DNA from: an uncultured Christensenella sp.
GTDB lineage: Bacteria > Bacillota > Clostridia > Christensenellales > UBA1242
DNA: 42,650 bases
NCBI GenBank assembly: GCA_949841595.1
Contig: CATKZB010000009.1
Coordinates: 1 to 42,650 of the forward strand
Direction of reading: 5' to 3'
Shown piece after piece: positions 32,156 to 39,403 of this stretch. The notes under the pieces were generated by a model that worked only from the letters and a program-made list of their open reading frames with translations, did not search any database and was not told where the DNA came from. Every line of letters starts with the position of its first letter. The stretch's first letter is position 1. A program made the position numbers and the translations under genes.

Positions 32156-32942
32156 CAGAGGAACACATGAAGGAGACTTGCAAGAAATTGAGTTTGTGAA
32201 AGATTTCAACAAAAACAAAACTTGCGACAAATTTAAAGACTATACTTCACAATTTAAAAACAAACTTGAAAACATTTACATGGTGAGAGTGTCAACAAAT
32301 CAGATTTCTCACCTAAATGGCAAGAAAACAAAAACGCGAGCAGATTGCTTTGCTATCTTTTGTGAAGATGAAAAAGTAAAAAATATTTTGGACGAAAACG
32401 ATTTTTATTTAAACGAGCAATTGATCGCAGGCTTAAAATTTTCTCCAATAAAATTTTCGGGAGTATCAATAAAACTTGAAGATTCTGAGAAATATCAGAT
32501 TTTAAAAATTGGACCAAACAGTTTTTGTTCACTTTTTGGAAATTTTGAATTAGGTGCAGGGGCAAGCTTGTTTTGCTCAAGAGAAGAAGGATTAATTAAA
32601 AATAATGATGTTGTAAAAGGTTGGAATACAACTCTTTCAAAGATGAAAGATTATTTTGAAATTATTGAAGATGAGCATGATTTAATAACAAAAAAAGAAG
32701 TCTGTCAAAAAGTCAAAACTTTTTGCAACAACAAAATTAAAGAACTTATAGATTCTTCTGTTCAGATAAAACAAAAAGTGTTCAATGGCTATCCTTTATA
32801 TGAAGAACCTTACACTGCTTGGTATTTGTTTTCAAAAGGGAAATTAAAAGTCTTGAAAGAAATTCCTTTTGTCGTAACGACCGGATCTGGCAGAAGTCAT
32901 GGTGATTACACAATAGTGTTGAAACCCAAAAAAGAAAGTTAA
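32142..32942 (+). CDS. Restriction-endonuclease-like protein, subunit 2 (putative)
   Basis: 266 residues, translationally coupled to the previous gene (SD AAGGAAG inside it). The N-terminus RGTHEGDLQEIEFVKDFN carries acidic residues; TRADCF (D68) and GVSIKLEDSEKYQILKIG (107-124, K111) mirror the D ... S-x-K layout of subunit 1; FGNFELGAGASLFC follows. Similar length to its partner (258), as in heterodimeric enzymes such as BbvCI, though I see no sequence similarity to BbvCI. Confidence 0.6.
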   Translation: MMTINRGTHEGDLQEIEFVKDFNKNKTCDKFKDYTSQFKNKLENIYMVRVSTNQISHLNGKKTKTRADCFAIFCEDEKVKNILDENDFYLNEQLIAGLKFSPIKFSGVSIKLEDSEKYQILKIGPNSFCSLFGNFELGAGASLFCSREEGLIKNNDVVKGWNTTLSKMKDYFEIIEDEHDLITKKEVCQKVKTFCNNKIKELIDSSVQIKQKVFNGYPLYEEPYTAWYLFSKGKLKVLKEIPFVVTTGSGRSHGDYTIVLKPKKES

Positions 32943-32967
32943 GCATTATAAACTTTGAAGCTAAGAA

Positions 32968-33007
32968 AAAATAACTTGTCCCAATTTGATATGGATAAAG
33001 TTATTTT
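32968..33007. terminator. Hairpin between converging genes
   Basis: AAAATAACTT (32968-32977) pairs with AAGTTATTTT (32998-33007), with a 20-base loop, between the subunit 2 gene and the minus-strand membrane protein gene. Confidence 0.45.
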
Positions 33008-33015
33008 TATTTATC

Positions 33016-34053
33016 TCATTTCTTATGCAAAATGTAGTGAAGTTTGCTTATATTTATTGTCACTATATATGTGTATAAACATAAGCCAATTATTCCAAAA
33101 ATTGTTGCCATCAAGATTTCAGGATCTTTTAGAATATAATCAAAAACAGTTGTTTTACTACATTCTATAATAAGTAAAGGCACACAAAATCCAATAATTA
33201 TAAAAACGCTGCTGATAATTATGCCTTGAACTAAAAAATAAGTGTAAGTATAAGAAGATAAAAATATAAATATAGCCGTTAGGATTAAAATTGCGCCAGA
33301 AATAATCAAGGCGATACTATTAAATTTTAATAAGAGAGGAACAACAATTAATGACAAGGCAACAGCAAGAACAGCAAAGGCAATTAGTGAATATTTTAGT
33401 TTTCGATTATCTTTAGTTTTTTCAAAATCATCATTTCCTTTCCCGTCTATAATTATTTTGTTAAGTAGTGTTGGAAAATTGTCTTTTATATAATTTTCTA
33501 TTGCTGTGAGATTTGTGTATCTCAACGAATGCGTTACAATATAGTCTAGGACATTAAAAGTGAATGTAACAGATCCAAATAGTTGTTTTTTCTTAATGCC
33601 GTGAATTATAAATTCAATTTTTTGAACATTATCGTGATGTAAAGTGAAAAATAGCTTTAAAGATTCAACAACGCCATTATTAAAATTAAAAATGAAATTT
33701 TCACCTTTTATAAATAAGGGAAAAAGTTCCTTCTTTTTGTTTGTGTTGATATTGCTAAAAATGGCAGAAACTATAATACAAATCGCAGCAAGTCCCACAA
33801 GTATGCCAATTATATCCAATGAAAAGTTCTTTCCATAAATTATAGATAAAATGATGCCAACTAAGTTGATTGCAACATACATACCCAAACTAAAAAATAG
33901 AAAAATTTTTATTAAAGTGTTAGACAGTGTTACAGTCTCAAAAAACTTTGCATCATATTGGGTCATCTTGTTTTTTTTAAAGATTGTGCCATTTTCTATT
34001 AATGATTTTTTAGTTTCATTTAAATCATTTTCATCAAGTTCACATAAATTCAT
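33016..34053 (-). CDS. Unknown six-helix membrane protein
   Basis: 345 residues. A soluble N-terminus (1-45), TM at about 46-72 and 78-100, a ~115-residue soluble domain (105-218, beta-rich and possibly PH-like), then TM at about 220-242, 245-267, 270-296 and 313-335. No family recognised. It lies inside the restriction-modification locus, on the methyltransferase strand but separated from those genes by about 150 bases. Confidence 0.7.
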   Translation of the reverse strand: MNLCELDENDLNETKKSLIENGTIFKKNKMTQYDAKFFETVTLSNTLIKIFLFFSLGMYVAINLVGIILSIIYGKNFSLDIIGILVGLAAICIIVSAIFSNINTNKKKELFPLFIKGENFIFNFNNGVVESLKLFFTLHHDNVQKIEFIIHGIKKKQLFGSVTFTFNVLDYIVTHSLRYTNLTAIENYIKDNFPTLLNKIIIDGKGNDDFEKTKDNRKLKYSLIAFAVLAVALSLIVVPLLLKFNSIALIISGAILILTAIFIFLSSYTYTYFLVQGIIISSVFIIIGFCVPLLIIECSKTTVFDYILKDPEILMATIFGIIGLCLYTYIVTINISKLHYILHKK

Positions 34054-34209
34054 ATTTTGTCCTTCAATATGTTTATATTATCATTTTTTGTTTTTAATAT
34101 CAACTAATTTGGTATTTGGTTGTGAGCTGGTTAACACAAGTGGCGAAGCGTAAAATACTTATTTGATTTTCTTTTTTCTATTTTATTCACGATTTTGAAA
34201 ATTGAAAGG

Positions 34210-35202
34210 CTAAACATTATCTTTTTTTAATATACGTATGATTTCCTTTGCTATCTCTGTGACAATAGGCACAACTACGCTGTTTCCTATTTGTTTGTAG
34301 GCTTGATTTCCTTTTTCAATATAAAACCATTCAGGATATCCCATAAGACGCAAACATTCCCTTTCAGTAAGTCTTCTTTTTTGATTGACCAAAACCGGTA
34401 TGTTGTTTCCACCTGTGCCCATTTTTGCAGTTAGACATGGAACAGTGCCATCTTGTTTAAATTGACATCTTGAAGGTCTTATGTCATATGCAAATGTAAG
34501 GTTGTTTGGTTTTATGTTTTTTAATTTTAAAAATTTATCAATGTTGGTTTGACAAATTTTAGAGATCAAATAGTTTTCACTTGTTTCTTTTTCAAGACAT
34601 TGGTCTGCTGTTGCCGTCAACACTCTTTTATTAGGGAATTTAAATTGTTTTAGATTCATCCCTAAATCTTTTCTAAAGCAAACACAAAACCAACGTTCTC
34701 GGTTTTGTGGAATGTTGTAATCTTTGGCATTTAAAGTTGTGTAAACATAGTCATAGCCTAAGTCGATAAGGATGTTTAAAATTGTTTGCAAGGTTTTTCC
34801 TTTGTCATGATTTGTAATGCCCTTAACATTTTCCAAAAACAAAACTTTTGGTTTCTTTTCCTTTGCAATGCGAGCAACTTCAAAAAACATTGTTCCTCTT
34901 GCATCCTCAAAGCCAAGACGTTTTCCAGCTATTGAAAAAGATTGGCAAGGAAATCCTGCACAAAGGATGTCGTGCTTTGGAATGTCTTTTTCTGAAATCT
35001 TGGTTATGTCTCCAAAGGGACACTCTCCAAAATTTTTCTCATAAACTGCTTGAACATTTTTATCTATATCCGAACTGAAAACGCATTTGCAATTGTTTTG
35101 TTCCAATGCAATTCTAAACCCACCCAAACCACAAAAAAGGTCTATAAATTTATAGTCCTGTTTTGCCGATTTAGTTTTTTGTTTAGATTTTAGTTTTTGC
35201 AT
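34210..35202 (-). CDS. DNA (cytosine-5)-methyltransferase 1
   Basis: 330 residues, C5 family: motif I FIDLFCGLGGFR (19-30), motif IV GFPCQSFS with catalytic C86, motif VI ENVKG, motif VIII IPQNRER, and C-terminal motif IX/X (RRLTERECLRLMGYP, QIGNSVVVPI). The segment between VIII and IX is the target-recognition domain and differs from that of the neighbouring enzyme. Starts inside the end of that gene (13-base overlap). Two C5 enzymes are expected for an asymmetric site, one per strand. Confidence 0.92.
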   Translation of the reverse strand: MQKLKSKQKTKSAKQDYKFIDLFCGLGGFRIALEQNNCKCVFSSDIDKNVQAVYEKNFGECPFGDITKISEKDIPKHDILCAGFPCQSFSIAGKRLGFEDARGTMFFEVARIAKEKKPKVLFLENVKGITNHDKGKTLQTILNILIDLGYDYVYTTLNAKDYNIPQNRERWFCVCFRKDLGMNLKQFKFPNKRVLTATADQCLEKETSENYLISKICQTNIDKFLKLKNIKPNNLTFAYDIRPSRCQFKQDGTVPCLTAKMGTGGNNIPVLVNQKRRLTERECLRLMGYPEWFYIEKGNQAYKQIGNSVVVPIVTEIAKEIIRILKKDNV

Positions 35203-36245
35203 TCTTGTTTTTTGAGTCCTTTATAAATTTCTTCTGCGATCGCTTTTCCAAGCAAAGGAGGAACGGCATTTGCAAGTTGTTGATGTTGATCTGAGGTGTT
35301 TCCCGTTAAAACGAAGTCGTCATCAAACGATTGAAGTCTTGCACATTCTCTCACTGTCAAAATACGATTTTCTGTTGGGTGGATGATCATGGCTTTTGCT
35401 GCGTGCTTGATTGTGACAGATGGTTTGTTTGGATCAAGCCTTTTGTAAGCATTGCTAAAAGTTCCTCCACCAGAGCCAAGTTCTTTTGGAATATCTTTCC
35501 AGTTTCCACCTTGAGGAATGAAAGACATTCTTTTTGTAACAAGTTCACTTGATGACCGTCTGATGTGGTTGCATATATCTTTTCTGCCTGCCATCAATTC
35601 TTGATAATCACAAGAAGGGGAAAAATATTCATCTCCACAAGGATCAACGTTTCCAAGAGCTTGTCCAACTGTCACATAGTCATTCTCTTGCAACTTTGGC
35701 TTTGGAAATTCAATATTAAAATTTTCTTTTGTTATGATAAAAATCACACGTTTTCTCTGTTGTGGAACTCCATAGTTTGCAGCATTTAGCACTTTGTGTT
35801 TAACGGTGTAACCCAAATTCTGAAACTCTTCATATATTATATCTTTAATGTTTTTTCCTTCAACTGTTGTCATGGACAAAAGTCCAACAACGTTTTCAAT
35901 AATAACAACTTTTGGTACTGTGAGTTTTGTGACTCTCACAACTTCTTCAAACAAGGTGTTTCGCTTGTCTTCTTTGTTGCGTGGGCCTATCATGCTGAAG
36001 CCCTGGCAAGGTGGGCCTGCAATGATGACGTCGACCTTATTTTTATATTTTTTCCAATAGTCGTCTGAAAGCTTTGTTAAATCCTCATTTAAAAGTTTTG
36101 TGTTTTTGTGATTGTTTTTAAAAGTGTTGAGTGCAACATCCCATATGTCAGCCCCAAGGACGACATCAAATTGCCCCGTCATATTAAAACCATAGGAGAA
36201 ACCTCCAATGCCACAAAACAAGTCAATAACTTTAAGTTTTTCCAT
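35190..36245 (-). CDS. DNA (cytosine-5)-methyltransferase 2
   Basis: 351 residues: motif I VIDLFCGIGGFSYGF (6-20), catalytic C80 in GPPCQGFS, ENVVG (117-121), VPQQRKR, RILTVRECARLQSF, and QLANAVPPLLGKAIA. First gene of the minus-strand methyltransferase pair. An extended -10 TGATATAAT on the minus strand (hexamer 36267-36272) and AAGGAA lie upstream. Methylation would protect host DNA from the two nuclease-like proteins at 31.4-32.9 kb. Confidence 0.92.
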   Translation of the reverse strand: MEKLKVIDLFCGIGGFSYGFNMTGQFDVVLGADIWDVALNTFKNNHKNTKLLNEDLTKLSDDYWKKYKNKVDVIIAGPPCQGFSMIGPRNKEDKRNTLFEEVVRVTKLTVPKVVIIENVVGLLSMTTVEGKNIKDIIYEEFQNLGYTVKHKVLNAANYGVPQQRKRVIFIITKENFNIEFPKPKLQENDYVTVGQALGNVDPCGDEYFSPSCDYQELMAGRKDICNHIRRSSSELVTKRMSFIPQGGNWKDIPKELGSGGGTFSNAYKRLDPNKPSVTIKHAAKAMIIHPTENRILTVRECARLQSFDDDFVLTGNTSDQHQQLANAVPPLLGKAIAEEIYKGLKKQECKN

Positions 36246-36378
36246 ATTTTAATTCCTTATGGGGATATTATATCATACTCTTCAAAAAAAGTCCGCTTAT
36301 TTAACAAAATAAATTGGAAATAAAAAATTGTAGCAATAAATAAAAGTTTTTCATATGAAAATCTGAGGAGATAGATTT

Positions 36379-36660
36379 ATGATACATACTTATAATCAAA
36401 ATACAAATAGCAATTTTGAAACATTGCAAAAAGCAAGAAGAGATTTGATTGGAGAGATTGATGCCATAATGCAATATGATGACCATGCTCATTCCAGCAC
36501 AAATCAAGCAGCAATTGAAACATGGCTTAACATTAAAAATGAAGAACTTGTTCATGTTGGAGAACTTCTGGCACTCTGTAATTATTTGGATGAAACGCAA
36601 AGACAATATGTTGAACAAGGGATCAAAGAATTTAACGAAAGAATGGGATATGGCAGATAA
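36379..36660 (+). CDS. Small ferritin-like helical protein
   Basis: 93 residues, about two to three helices. Carboxylate/His pattern GEIDAIMQYDDHAHSS (25-40) and NEELVHVGELLAL (54-66, with E-x-x-H-x-x-E) is like the half-bundle of rubrerythrin-type or encapsulated ferritins that dimerise to form the iron site. Function unknown; iron or oxygen-related role is inferred. SD GAGGAG. Terminated directly. Confidence 0.65.
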   Translation: MIHTYNQNTNSNFETLQKARRDLIGEIDAIMQYDDHAHSSTNQAAIETWLNIKNEELVHVGELLALCNYLDETQRQYVEQGIKEFNERMGYGR

Positions 36661-36690
36661 AGAAGTTTTGGTTGAAGCCAAAACTTCTTT
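36659..36690 (+). terminator. Terminator of the small ferritin-like gene
   Basis: Thirteen-base perfect arms AAAGAAGTTTTGG / CCAAAACTTCTTT, loop TTGAAG, then T tract. Confidence 0.85.
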
Positions 36691-36757
36691 TTTGTTGTAA
36701 TATGAGAAAGAGTGTGTTAAAATATTTGAAAATTGAGTTTATCACAAAGGAGAAAAG

Positions 36758-37804
36758 ATGATTTTCATTTATGCAATCTTTGTTTGCTTGGCATTATATA
36801 ACTTAAAACCACAAAAACAGATCCATGGACAAGCTGTTGTTTTATCAAAAGATGACACAACATCCATGAAAGGAATTTGTGCAATTTGCGTGATATTGCA
36901 TCATTTGGGAATTATTTTTAATTATACAGGTATTTTAGGGAACATAAACAAATATTTGGGTGGAATATCGGTTGGTGTATTTTTCTTTTTGTCAGCTTAT
37001 GGACTCGTTTTGCAATATAAAAAAGTTGGAAGACCTTATTTGAAAAAAGTTCTTTTCGTGAAAATTCCCAAATTGTGGCTATATTTAATTTCTACAAACT
37101 TAATTTATTATTTTGTTTTTGATTATAAAAATTGCGGGGGGGGGATTTCAGATCTGCTGAAAATCTTAGGCTTGGATTGGCTTAATCGTCCAAATCCATT
37201 TGCATGGTTCATTTATACAATTTTGGTTATTTATGTTATTTTTGTTGCAGTTTATTTTTTAGACAAATTTTTCAAGTATAAGCACACCTCTGATATCATT
37301 ATGACAGCAATGCCATTGCTTTTTGCAATCATCATATTTTTAATTGGTATGTTGACACAGGCTGATTGGGTTTTTGTTTATGCAAAATGCATAATCTCAT
37401 TTCCTTTGGGTGTTTTGTATGCTGTTTTTAAATCCAAGATTGACTATTTGGTGATAAAGTATTGCAGATACATTTGTGTGGCAGCATTGTTTATTTTTAT
37501 TGTTTGTTTGCAATATTTTGCAGAAGAACTGCTTGCTCCGATAACTTGTGTTTTGATGATTATAATGTTTAGTAAAGTTTTCATTTCAAATCCAATTACA
37601 ATGTTTTTAGGAAAGATAAGTTTGGGTTTGTATTTGCTACATAATCTTTTTATAAGATTGTTTGAGTCTTTCGCAACAATAAATTATCCATATGCTTTGG
37701 CTGTTTTGGCTTGCTCTGTTGCAAGTGCGACTTTGTTGACTTATTTGGATATTTTGCTGAGCAAAGGAGTGTCAAAGCTGATAAAAAAAGATAAATCAAA
37801 ATAA
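36758..37804 (+). CDS. Membrane acyltransferase (acyltransferase-3-like) with in-frame G9 tract
   Basis: 348 residues, about 10 hydrophobic segments. MKGICAICVILHHLGI (37-52) carries the family His (H48/H49), and GVFFFLSAYGLVLQYK follows the usual pattern (G-V-x-x-F-F-x-x-S-G/A-Y). Such proteins O-acylate cell-surface polysaccharides or lipids. Codons G127-G129 are a G9 tract (37136-37144); a one-base change would remove two thirds of the protein. Surface modification is a common target of phase variation. SD AAAGGAG. Confidence 0.8.
   Translation: MIFIYAIFVCLALYNLKPQKQIHGQAVVLSKDDTTSMKGICAICVILHHLGIIFNYTGILGNINKYLGGISVGVFFFLSAYGLVLQYKKVGRPYLKKVLFVKIPKLWLYLISTNLIYYFVFDYKNCGGGISDLLKILGLDWLNRPNPFAWFIYTILVIYVIFVAVYFLDKFFKYKHTSDIIMTAMPLLFAIIIFLIGMLTQADWVFVYAKCIISFPLGVLYAVFKSKIDYLVIKYCRYICVAALFIFIVCLQYFAEELLAPITCVLMIIMFSKVFISNPITMFLGKISLGLYLLHNLFIRLFESFATINYPYALAVLACSVASATLLTYLDILLSKGVSKLIKKDKSK
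37136..37144 (+). repeat. G9 homopolymer tract in the acyltransferase gene
   Basis: Nine G read as three Gly codons between Cys and Ile; in frame. Confidence 0.92.
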
Positions 37805-37811
37805 ATCCGAT

Positions 37812-38534
37812 TTAGCTTTTTGTTGTGTTTATATTTGCTTTTTTTGCTTGCGAATGTTGAAATTGACGTTTAATAAGATAAAGTTTTCCATCCTTAATAA
37901 ATCTTGCTCCAGTTTGTTTAAAAGTGAAAGGGATGTTTTTCTCAATGCAATTTTGCCTTAATTTCATTACCCATGCAAAGTCGCAAAGTCGGGCGTTTTC
38001 ACCAGATTCTCCACCAACAATCACTTCTTCTATGGAAGAGTTAAGATGATTTGTTAAATCAATCTCTTCCAAAAGAGGTTCGCATATTATGATTTTGTGT
38101 TTTATGGGAAGAGAGTTGAAAAGGGGAAGTCTTTCATCGGCTCTTTTTTGATTTTCGCAAGTAACACCGATTATAACGTTATCGTAACCATTACCCCAGT
38201 CTTCTGGCAAACACTTTTTCAGTCTAACGATACGTTTTGTGATAAAAAGAAAGGTGCAATCGCTTCGTTCTTTTATCATTTGCCAGGCTTCATCTCTCCA
38301 TTTGTCGCATTCCTCAAGCAAAAAGTCACTGGTAAAACAAGTTGGTACAATAGAGCCTGCTTTTAATTTATAGTTTCCCTTTTTGTCTTTTTCTATAGGC
38401 CAATAAAATGCTTTTGTTTGATAAACAGTTTGTGCGTCTTTCTCAAATCGGCTATCTTGTCTATATACATAACAATTTGCACAACCTTCACTATATTTTG
38501 TGCAACCATGCCATAAATTCCATCCATTGTTCAT
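37812..38534 (-). CDS. DUF5131 (phage Gp37/Gp68-like) protein
   Basis: 240 residues from ATG 38534; the upstream frame has no SD. WNLWHGCTKYSEGCANCYVY (residues 5-24) gives the C-x6-C-x2-C cluster typical of DUF5131, a radical-SAM-like family found in phages and bacteria. Conserved LFITKR, VIIGVTCENQ, CEPLL and VIVGGESG blocks are present. Function unknown. TGTTACAAT (hexamer 38541-38546) lies six bases before the ATG and there is no SD, another possible leaderless mRNA. Confidence 0.8.
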   Translation of the reverse strand: MNNGWNLWHGCTKYSEGCANCYVYRQDSRFEKDAQTVYQTKAFYWPIEKDKKGNYKLKAGSIVPTCFTSDFLLEECDKWRDEAWQMIKERSDCTFLFITKRIVRLKKCLPEDWGNGYDNVIIGVTCENQKRADERLPLFNSLPIKHKIIICEPLLEEIDLTNHLNSSIEEVIVGGESGENARLCDFAWVMKLRQNCIEKNIPFTFKQTGARFIKDGKLYLIKRQFQHSQAKKANINTTKS

Positions 38535-38598
38535 ATTTGAATTGTAACATAAAAATTCAATTTTTGAAAGAAAAAAGGAAAACAATAAAAAATATTAA

Positions 38599-38651
38599 TT
38601 TTGTAAAATATTGTAATATCTGTTTGAAAATTGTCGAAATAGTGTTATACT
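38599..38651 (+). promoter_or_regulatory. Promoter with 0A box between -35 and -10
   Basis: TTGAAA (38624-38629), 16-base spacer, extended -10 TGTTATACT (hexamer 38646-38651). The perfect 0A core TTGTCGAAA occupies 38631-38639, inside the spacer, where binding would more likely repress than activate. TTTTGTAAAA at 38599-38608 is a weaker look-alike. Confidence 0.6.
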
Positions 38652-38695
38652 TATAAAGAAGTAAAGATATAACAATGCAGGAAGGAGAAAAACTT

Positions 38696-39094
38696 ATGAA
38701 TGAAGAAGAATTGGAGAGAATGAGAAAAATAATAAAACTGACTTTAATTAAAATAGGTGTAAGATGCGACCTTATAGGTTTCAGTTATTTATGCTATGGG
38801 ATTGAACTTGTTGTTCAAAATCCAAAATTGATAAACCGTTTGTGTAAGGAATTGTATGTGAAAATAAGTGAAAAATTTAATGTGAAAAATGTTTATTGCA
38901 TTGAAAGGAGCATGAGACATGCCATAAACAAAGTGTGTGAGAACAATGGATTTGAAGAATTAAACAAGATGTTTAAATCCAGGCTGTATGGAGAAAACGA
39001 AAAACCAACTTCTGGAGAGCTTATTCGTTTGATGTCTGAGTATTATGTTTTGGGTCTTTATGAAAATGATTTATCTATAACAGAATCAGCATAA
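38696..39094 (+). CDS. Stand-alone Spo0A C-terminal-type DNA-binding protein (paralogue 2)
   Basis: 132 residues from ATG 38696 (SD AAGGAG at 38682-38687; the ATG at 38675 lies before the SD). Same domain as 381-776: IGVRCDLIGFSYLCYGIEL (20-38), CKELYVKISEKFNV (50-63), recognition helix CIERSMRHAIN (68-78), EKPTSGELIRLMSEYY (102-117). No receiver domain. An 0A box in its own promoter implies feedback. The two paralogues are the most Spo0A-like sequences in the window; no full-length Spo0A is present here. Confidence 0.78.
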   Translation: MNEEELERMRKIIKLTLIKIGVRCDLIGFSYLCYGIELVVQNPKLINRLCKELYVKISEKFNVKNVYCIERSMRHAINKVCENNGFEELNKMFKSRLYGENEKPTSGELIRLMSEYYVLGLYENDLSITESA

Positions 39095-39108
39095 CATTTT
39101 TAAGTTTA

Positions 39109-39142
39109 AAACTTTTGTTAGAAAAGGTGCTAGCAAAAGTTT
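39109..39142 (+). terminator. Terminator of the second Spo0A-C-like gene
   Basis: Arms AAACTTTTGTTAG / CTAGCAAAAGTTT (one wobble), loop of 8, then T tract. Confidence 0.8.
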
Positions 39143-39317
39143 TTTTATTTTATTAATATTATAACCTATAATTATTTTGCGAATAGATGTTAAATGACTT
39201 TGCTTATGCTTTAAAGTTATAAATTTATAACAACATTGCGTGAATGTATGCATTATTTCTTGTCAAGTTTTTTAACAAAAAAAATAAAATATTTTTTTAG
39301 TATGTTGAATATAAAAA

Positions 39318-39333
39318 ATACTATATATGGTGA
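39318..39333. promoter_or_regulatory. NrdR box 1
   Basis: ATACTATATATGGTGA agrees with the NrdR consensus acaCwAtATaTwGtgt at 13 of 16 positions, including the core. Confidence 0.65.
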
Positions 39334-39340
39334 TTTTGAT

Positions 39341-39370
39341 TTGACACAAACACAATATATATTGTAAAAT
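39341..39370 (+). promoter_or_regulatory. nrdD promoter overlapping NrdR box 2
   Basis: TTGACA (39341-39346), 18-base spacer, TAAAAT (39365-39370). Box 2 at 39350-39365, ACACAATATATATTGT, matches the NrdR consensus at 15 of 16 positions and overlaps spacer and -10. The boxes start 32 bases apart, three helical turns, as in known NrdR-repressed promoters. Confidence 0.7.
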
Positions 39371-39403
39371 TGCAATGAACAAAACTTGTGATGGAGGTAA
39401 AAA

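Larger units (their letters stand above)
39095..39403 (+). other. Gene-free stretch before nrdD
   Basis: Contains a terminator (39109-39142), then about 175 bases of A/T-rich sequence in which I see nothing, then the NrdR boxes and nrdD promoter (39318-39370). Confidence 0.7.
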
